Position numbers and translations under genes: made by a program. Source: JAGORY01 sp964517585 (GTDB taxonomy: Bacteria > Patescibacteriota > Gracilibacteria > Peribacterales > Peribacteraceae). Taken from it: a stretch of 34,349 nt of DNA. Location of the stretch: positions 1 through 34,349 of the forward strand of contig CAZFCB010000010.1 of assembly GCA_964517585.1 (NCBI GenBank), given 5' to 3'. Positions 29,996 through 34,349 of the stretch are shown one piece after another. Each line of letters opens with the position of its first letter. Positions within the stretch are counted from its first letter, which is position 1. The notes under the pieces are model-generated. The model saw only the letters and a program-made list of their open reading frames with translations. It was not told the origin of the DNA and did no database searches.

Positions 29996-31084
29996 ATGGA
30001 CGCTTCCACGACATCGCTGAAAGGTCTACGGAAGCTTGTTCTCCCAGCCGTAGGTATTGGGCTCATTTTTGCTGTGCTTACGTTCTCCCCCCCTACATTC
30101 CTCACAGGAGCATTGCTATCACCGACGGACATTGCATTTCTCTTGAAGCAGCGAGCCGATACGAATGGTGACTCTATTCTCACGGCGCGGGAAATTCGAA
30201 AAGAGCTCGTGAAAATTGTTCGTGATATCGCTCTGAGTAGGCCAGAGGGTGATATCAATGGTGACGGTGTAACGGATAGAGCAGACGTGTCGGCAACAGT
30301 GAATGGTTTTCGAGAATTACTCCAATCCATCTGCGGTAATGGAACGGTGAATGCGGGCGAACGTTGTGACGACGGTAATACGGCAAACAATGACGGCTGT
30401 TCTTCAATCTGTGCAATCGAGTCAGGGTACTCCTGCTCAGGCACACCAAGCACATGCTCTGGTATTTGCGGTGACGGCCAAAGGAAAGGTAATGAAACCT
30501 GTGACGATGGTAACACAACAAGTAGTGACGGTTGCAGCGCAACGTGCGCGATCGAATCTGGTTACACATGTACTACAGCAGCGCCAAATGTCTGTACTCG
30601 CATCCCTGTCTGCGGTAACGGTACCAAAGAAGGCACAGAAGCATGTGACGACAGCAACACGGCAAACAATGACGGCTGTTCTTCAATCTGTGCAATCGAG
30701 TCAGGATACTCCTGCTCAGGCACACCAAGCACATGCTCGAGTATTTGCGGTGACGGCCAAAGGAAAGGTAATGAAACCTGTGACGACGGCAACACAACAA
30801 GTAGTGACGGTTGCAGTTCTGTGTGCGCGAAAGAAAACAATTTCCGATGCACAGGCGCACCAAGTATGTGCGTGAGTTATCTGAGCTATGTATTAAATCT
30901 TGCTGATACGAACCGTAACGGTGTTGTCAGTGAAAATGAAGCACTGATTCTGACACTCGATGTCGCAGATGCTGCGAATCAACCATTTAATACAGTGAGT
31001 CAGTTCGACATTGATGCGGACGGCGATGTGGACAATGTCGACGTCGCTGCCATCCTTGGTCAGCTCGATATTCTTGCGCCCTAA
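29996..31084 (+). CDS. Surface protein with dockerin-like domains at both ends and four Cys-rich repeats
   Basis: 362 residues. TM helix (about 13-30), FLTGAL, then an N-terminal calcium-loop pair, DTNGDSILTARE (55-66) and DINGDGVTDRAD (86-97). Four CG[ND]G..E.CDD.N repeats follow in an A-B-A-B order; the A-B unit is duplicated at DNA level (30382-30537 and 30661-30816). The C-terminal 65 residues form a second dockerin-like pair (DTNRNGVVSENE, DIDADGDVDNVD), nearly identical to that of the 1010-residue neighbour. With binding-type modules at both ends and only a Cys-rich rod between, it looks like a bridging or adaptor protein (inference). It starts 11 nt after the previous gene. Confidence 0.85.
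   Translation: MDASTTSLKGLRKLVLPAVGIGLIFAVLTFSPPTFLTGALLSPTDIAFLLKQRADTNGDSILTAREIRKELVKIVRDIALSRPEGDINGDGVTDRADVSATVNGFRELLQSICGNGTVNAGERCDDGNTANNDGCSSICAIESGYSCSGTPSTCSGICGDGQRKGNETCDDGNTTSSDGCSATCAIESGYTCTTAAPNVCTRIPVCGNGTKEGTEACDDSNTANNDGCSSICAIESGYSCSGTPSTCSSICGDGQRKGNETCDDGNTTSSDGCSSVCAKENNFRCTGAPSMCVSYLSYVLNLADTNRNGVVSENEALILTLDVADAANQPFNTVSQFDIDADGDVDNVDVAAILGQLDILAP
30382..30816 (+). repeat. Tandem 279-bp period repeat inside the two-dockerin gene
   Basis: Segment 30382-30537 recurs at 30661-30816 with only a few differences, encoding the same pair of Cys-rich half units (NNDGCSSICAIESGYSC and CGDGQRKGNETCDDGNTTSS). It indicates a recent internal duplication. Confidence 0.8.
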
Positions 31085-31096
31085 CACCACTCTCCA

Positions 31097-32530
31097 ATGA
31101 ACGTTCTTGCGACACCGCCGAATCGTCTGCGGACGCTCCTTTTTCTGTTCGCAGGAACCGTGATTGTTGGCGGTATTCTTGCGTACTCTGCGCCACAGTA
31201 TCTCAAGGGGTCACTACTCTCATCCAGCGCGATTGAATTTGCACTGAAACAGCGAGCCGATACAGATCATGACTCCATCCTCACTGCTAGGGAAATTCGT
31301 CGAGAACTCACGAAAATTATTCGTGATGTCGCGCTCCAGAAGCCCGAGGCTGATATTAATGGAGACGGGGTAACGAATAATCTCGATGTGAAAGCAGCAG
31401 TCAGTGGTTTTCGAGCGTTACTGTTAGCAATCTGCGGCAATGGCACAATGAATGCTGGCGAACGATGTGATGACGGAAATGCATCTAATAATGATGGATG
31501 TAGTTCGGTCTGCACTGTCGAATCAGGATTTACATGCAATACTGCCGAGCCAAACATTTGCACGGTGCTTCCTGTGTGCGGTGACGGTATAAGAGAAGGC
31601 TTTGAGTCATGTGACGACGGCAACACGACAAACGCTGATGGCTGCAATCAATTCTGCAATATTGAGCCTGGTTTTACCTGCGATGGCCAACCAAGTTCTT
31701 GCCACCTACTCTGCGGTGACAACATCTGCGATGCACGAAATGAGTTTTTCACCTGCCGTACTGATTGCACAGAAAATACATACTCTATTGGTATTGGTGG
31801 TGATGATTTTCCATCCTGGCGTGAGTCAGGCGTTATCAGTCCAAGACCAGAATGCCAGTCACCCTTTACGCCAAATTGCGTCTCGAAGATTGTCGTGAGA
31901 TCCTACGGGTACCTTGCGCATATCTATGCTGATTCAAATCCTGCACCGGAAGTGTGGGGTAAATTTAAAGGTATTCGAAAATTCATTACGACAGGAAAAG
32001 GCACGATTGTTTCGCAAAATGGCATCGACCGAACATGGGGATATTCGGTGTACTACCCAGAGGGGCCGCAGCAGTACTCTAGAGCTGTCAGCGAATGGGA
32101 CTATATCAACGGTACCTATGCTCCACCAAAGATCACAACACTCGATGAACTCTCTATCAACTTTACGATTGTACCTCCCGAAAGCGCTTCGCGTCTCCAG
32201 ATCAATCCTATAACCGTTGCCGGTCAAGGGACGCCACAAGAACATCTGATTATTTCTGGCACTGTCGCACCTGACCCATCGGGGCAGGATGTTGCTCTGA
32301 GAATTCCGTATTCCACACATGTGATCTACCGCACGCCCAGCGGAAGCTTCTCGTTCAGTGTTTGGAAGAGGGAGGAGGACAAGGTAGGCCCGGATGACAT
32401 CTCGCTGCCTTATGATTTGCAAGTAGATCCATGCCCAGTTTCCCTATGGTTAGCATTAGGTAACTTGTCCTATGCAAGTTATTTGCCTGAGCAAGTCTAT
32501 GCGTACAAGAAGGCGTGTCTTTCTCAATAA
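31097..32530 (+). CDS. Surface protein: TM + dockerin-like + Cys-rich repeats + unknown C-terminal domain
   Basis: 477 residues. TM helix (about 12-30), YLKGSL (35-40), calcium loops DTDHDSILTARE (55-66) and DINGDGVTNNLD (86-97). Two full Cys-rich repeats (CGNGTMNAGERCDDGN, CGDGIREGFESCDDGN) and one aberrant repeat (CGDNICDARNEFFTC) follow. The last 250 residues (about 228-477) form a domain I do not recognise. It includes KIVVRSYGYLAHIYADS, GKGTIVSQNGIDRTWGYSVY and PEGPQQYSRAVSEWDYINGTY, a beta-rich part, and a C-terminal Cys pair. Residues 1-115 are very similar to the preceding 362-residue protein, so the two share an ancestral 5' module with different ends. It starts 12 nt after the previous gene and is the last of the cluster. 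Confidence 0.82.
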   Translation: MNVLATPPNRLRTLLFLFAGTVIVGGILAYSAPQYLKGSLLSSSAIEFALKQRADTDHDSILTAREIRRELTKIIRDVALQKPEADINGDGVTNNLDVKAAVSGFRALLLAICGNGTMNAGERCDDGNASNNDGCSSVCTVESGFTCNTAEPNICTVLPVCGDGIREGFESCDDGNTTNADGCNQFCNIEPGFTCDGQPSSCHLLCGDNICDARNEFFTCRTDCTENTYSIGIGGDDFPSWRESGVISPRPECQSPFTPNCVSKIVVRSYGYLAHIYADSNPAPEVWGKFKGIRKFITTGKGTIVSQNGIDRTWGYSVYYPEGPQQYSRAVSEWDYINGTYAPPKITTLDELSINFTIVPPESASRLQINPITVAGQGTPQEHLIISGTVAPDPSGQDVALRIPYSTHVIYRTPSGSFSFSVWKREEDKVGPDDISLPYDLQVDPCPVSLWLALGNLSYASYLPEQVYAYKKACLSQ

Positions 32531-32625
32531 CTATCCAATACATTAGAGAGGAGAACGCACCGAATCTGACAATGACGTCATAGATTTCTACTGTAGAAAA
32601 AGTGGATTTTTCAGCATATCTGTGC

Positions 32626-32631
32626 TATAAT
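32626..32631 (+). promoter_or_regulatory. Extended -10 promoter of the 32663 gene
   Basis: TGC followed by TATAAT, with no strong -35 at 16-18 bp. Transcription would start about 25 nt before ATG 32663. Upstream in the same gap is a 10-bp palindrome, ATGACGTCAT (32572-32581), that could be an operator half-site or chance. The rest of 32531-32625 shows nothing else. Confidence 0.5.
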
Positions 32632-32662
32632 TAAGGGATTATTTTCAATAAAAATATTGGGC

Positions 32663-34135
32663 ATGCGCATCTCACACATTGTCCGTTATCGGCGTTTACT
32701 CCTGAGTCTTGCGCTTGCCATACTCGTTGCCACTTCTCTCTTTGGTTCCACTCACTTACTCCGAGGTTCTTTGACGGATGATGCAGTACTCGCGCTTGGT
32801 GACACAAATCATGATGGAATATTCAGCGTCCGAGAAATGCGCAAGGTTCTGACAAATATGATCCGCGCCATCGCGTTACAAAATGATCAATCCTATGACG
32901 TAAATGCCAGTGGCACTGTTGATCGTACTGATTTAACGATTCTCATCACGAGTATTCGTGCATTTCTTGTTGCGGTGTGCGCCAATGGAATCGTTGATGC
33001 AGGAGAACAGTGTGATGATAATAATACCGAAGCTGGAGACGGTTGTTCTGCAGCATGCATGATTGAACCTGGCTTCGCATGTTCCGGAACGCCGAGTACG
33101 TGTCACGTGAAGCAAATCTCTTTCAGTAAGAAAGACTTTTCACTTGGGCTAGGTCCGAGAGCCATCGCTTTTGGAGATCTCAATGGCGATGGGTATGCAG
33201 ATTTTGCCGTTGCGAACAATCATTCCGATACAATGTCAGTCTTGCTGACGCAGGGCGGCTGGCTTTCCATGACGAATACCTATTATCCGACCGGATCCGC
33301 GCCGCAGTCCATTGCGATCGGCGATCTCAATGGAGACGGATGGGCAGACATAGCTGTTTCAAATCTCAGTAGTAATTCCGTCTCTATTTTCATAAATAAC
33401 CGCAATGGTACATTCGGATCCAAGATTGATTACAGCAATGTATCGAGCCCATTCTCTCTCACTATCGGAGACTTGAATGGCGATAGGTTTGCGGATCTCG
33501 TCATGACGAATGGAGGGGGTGTTACTGTCATTCTCGGAAGTACATCTCCGACAGGCATTCGCAGGAATTACCCGACTGGTGATTCTCCCTCATCTGTCGC
33601 AATCGCTCATCTCAATGGCGATGGCACTGCGGATCTTGCCGTTGCAAATGCAAACAGTGATACCGTCTCGATCTTACTGAATAATGGCGATGGAACACTT
33701 GCGACGAAACATGATTATCCAACCGGCGCATACCCTTATGTTGTGTCCATCGCCGATGTGAGTGCTGATGGTAATGCAGATATTGCGGTTGCAAATCTCA
33801 ATAACAATTCCATTTCATTTTTTATGAATAATGGAGATGGAACCTTAGCGCCAAAAATCGATCATCAACTCAGTTTTACCCCCTACTCTTTTGATCTGAA
33901 AGACTTAGATGACGATAGAAAGGCAGATCTTGTTGCAGTGAATACGAACAGTAACTCCGTGTCCGTCTTTAAGAATAGCGGCAATACCCTTTTTGCTGAT
34001 GGCATTGAGTACGCGGTTGGCAGCAAACCAAACTTTATCTCCATTGGAGATGTTGATAACAATGGCAAAGCAGATCTACTGGTGACAAACAGTGATAGCA
34101 GGACAATCTCGATTCTGTGGAATACTACTCAATAA
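32663..34135 (+). CDS. Surface protein: TM + dockerin-like + Cys-rich repeat + seven-repeat FG-GAP propeller
   Basis: 490 residues from ATG 32663 (TTG 32657 is unlikely). TM helix (about 11-28), HLLRGSL (31-37), a first calcium loop DTNHDGIFSVRE (47-58) and a more degenerate second (DVNASGTVDRTD, 79-90). One Cys-rich repeat (CANGIVDAGEQCDDNN, Ala in place of the usual first Gly) follows. Seven FG-GAP/VCBS motifs come next: DLNGDGYAD, DLNGDGWAD, DLNGDRFAD, HLNGDGTAD, DVSADGNAD, DLDDDRKAD and DVDNNGKAD. The later motifs have lost some acidic residues. It has the same domain order as the protein at 21469 but is diverged in sequence. Probably an extracellular binding propeller on a membrane-anchored stalk. 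Confidence 0.85.
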   Translation: MRISHIVRYRRLLLSLALAILVATSLFGSTHLLRGSLTDDAVLALGDTNHDGIFSVREMRKVLTNMIRAIALQNDQSYDVNASGTVDRTDLTILITSIRAFLVAVCANGIVDAGEQCDDNNTEAGDGCSAACMIEPGFACSGTPSTCHVKQISFSKKDFSLGLGPRAIAFGDLNGDGYADFAVANNHSDTMSVLLTQGGWLSMTNTYYPTGSAPQSIAIGDLNGDGWADIAVSNLSSNSVSIFINNRNGTFGSKIDYSNVSSPFSLTIGDLNGDRFADLVMTNGGGVTVILGSTSPTGIRRNYPTGDSPSSVAIAHLNGDGTADLAVANANSDTVSILLNNGDGTLATKHDYPTGAYPYVVSIADVSADGNADIAVANLNNNSISFFMNNGDGTLAPKIDHQLSFTPYSFDLKDLDDDRKADLVAVNTNSNSVSVFKNSGNTLFADGIEYAVGSKPNFISIGDVDNNGKADLLVTNSDSRTISILWNTTQ

Positions 34136-34147
34136 CACATCATACAC

Positions 34148-34349
34148 ATGATACGGTATCACCTTCACTCACTTGCACCGCGCAAACTCCGCATGCTTCT
34201 CATCGGATTCGTTCTTGCCGTACTTGTCGCCACTTCTCTCTTTGGTTCCACTCGCATACTCCGAGGTTCTTTGACGGATGATGCAGTGCTGACACTTGGC
34301 GATACGAATCAGGATGGCATTTTTTCCGTGCGAGAAATGCGTAAAGTTC
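34148..34349 (+). CDS. Start of another dockerin-type surface protein, cut by window end
   Basis: 67 codons are visible from ATG 34148, 12 nt after the previous stop. The basic N-terminus (RYHLHSLAPRKLR) is followed by a membrane segment, STRILRGSLTDDA and the first calcium loop DTNQDGIFSVRE. The part from the TM helix onward closely matches the gene at 32663 at DNA level (31 identical bases at 32757-32787 and 34257-34287, exactly 1500 bp apart). The C-terminal module lies beyond the window. Confidence 0.8.
   Translation, partial: MIRYHLHSLAPRKLRMLLIGFVLAVLVATSLFGSTRILRGSLTDDAVLTLGDTNQDGIFSVREMRKV

Noticed and set aside
26062..30875. Long overlapping open frames in other phases of the Cys-rich genes (e.g. 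26066-26602, 30351-30875)
   Set aside because: They are shadows created by the repetitive CGNG..E.CDDGN coding sequence; their products are low-complexity and lack start signals.
19161..34349. CRISPR array or other short-spaced repeat array
   Set aside because: The repeats in this region are coding Cys-rich and FG-GAP modules in frame, without regular spacers.
1..34349. Alternative genetic code with TGA as a sense codon (as in some Patescibacteria)
   Set aside because: TGA ends the lipoprotein gene sensibly at 3138-3140, all genes read through without TGA, and Trp is TGG with a normal CCA-anticodon tRNA.

Overview
The window reads as chromosomal DNA of a bacterium from the Patescibacteria (candidate phyla radiation), perhaps a Peregrinibacteria/Peribacteria-like lineage. 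That placement is inferred from gene style: many large single-pass or secreted surface proteins with Cys-rich CGNG..E.CDDGN repeats, dockerin/EF-hand modules, FG-GAP propellers and tail-fibre-like repeats, scattered among isolated housekeeping genes (topA, HU, dnaJ, a Jag/KhpB-type gene, tRNA-Trp). Stops are TAA and TGA, and Trp is read from TGG, so the standard bacterial code fits. Almost no gene has a recognisable Shine-Dalgarno sequence. Several have a -10 hexamer only a few bases before the start codon, which suggests leaderless transcripts.

Layout. 1-3140 (+): the 3' part of a beta-rich repeat surface protein, then a small lipoprotein. 3146-7689 (-): two secreted tail-fibre-like proteins that share a C-terminal domain, headed by an HTH protein related to transposase N-termini, with an inverted repeat inside its promoter. 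8057-9070 (+): an S-layer-homology protein. 9071-9895 (-): a class IV aminotransferase. 10075-10665 (+): a short aquaporin-family protein. 10770-10845 (-): tRNA-Trp. 10928-13300 (-): topoisomerase I. 13605-13880 (+): HU with a clear terminator. 14068-14619 (+): KH-R3H protein. 14723-17713 (+): a secreted protein ending in a VPEFP-type C-terminal sorting signal, followed directly by an exosortase/archaeosortase-family membrane protease, which looks like a dedicated substrate-enzyme pair. 17841-18923 (-): DnaJ.

From 19043 to the window end lies a 15-kb surface-protein locus on the + strand: nine genes (the last cut by the window edge), most built from the same parts. The recurring order is a short basic N-terminus, one membrane segment, an LxGSL-like motif, a dockerin-like pair of calcium loops and/or Cys-rich repeats, and then a variable outer part (YGNGLFVA repeats, seven-repeat FG-GAP propellers, CARDB/DUF11-like Ig domains, or unknown domains). 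Two neighbouring genes share a 435-bp 5' module with no difference I can see and then diverge completely. Two others near the right edge share a closely similar 5' module exactly 1500 bp apart. 24334-32530 looks like one tightly packed five-gene transcription unit.

The two parts most worth follow-up are the exosortase with its adjacent VPEFP-tailed substrate, and the 5'-module-sharing dockerin/Cys-rich array, which has no visible cohesin partner in the window.
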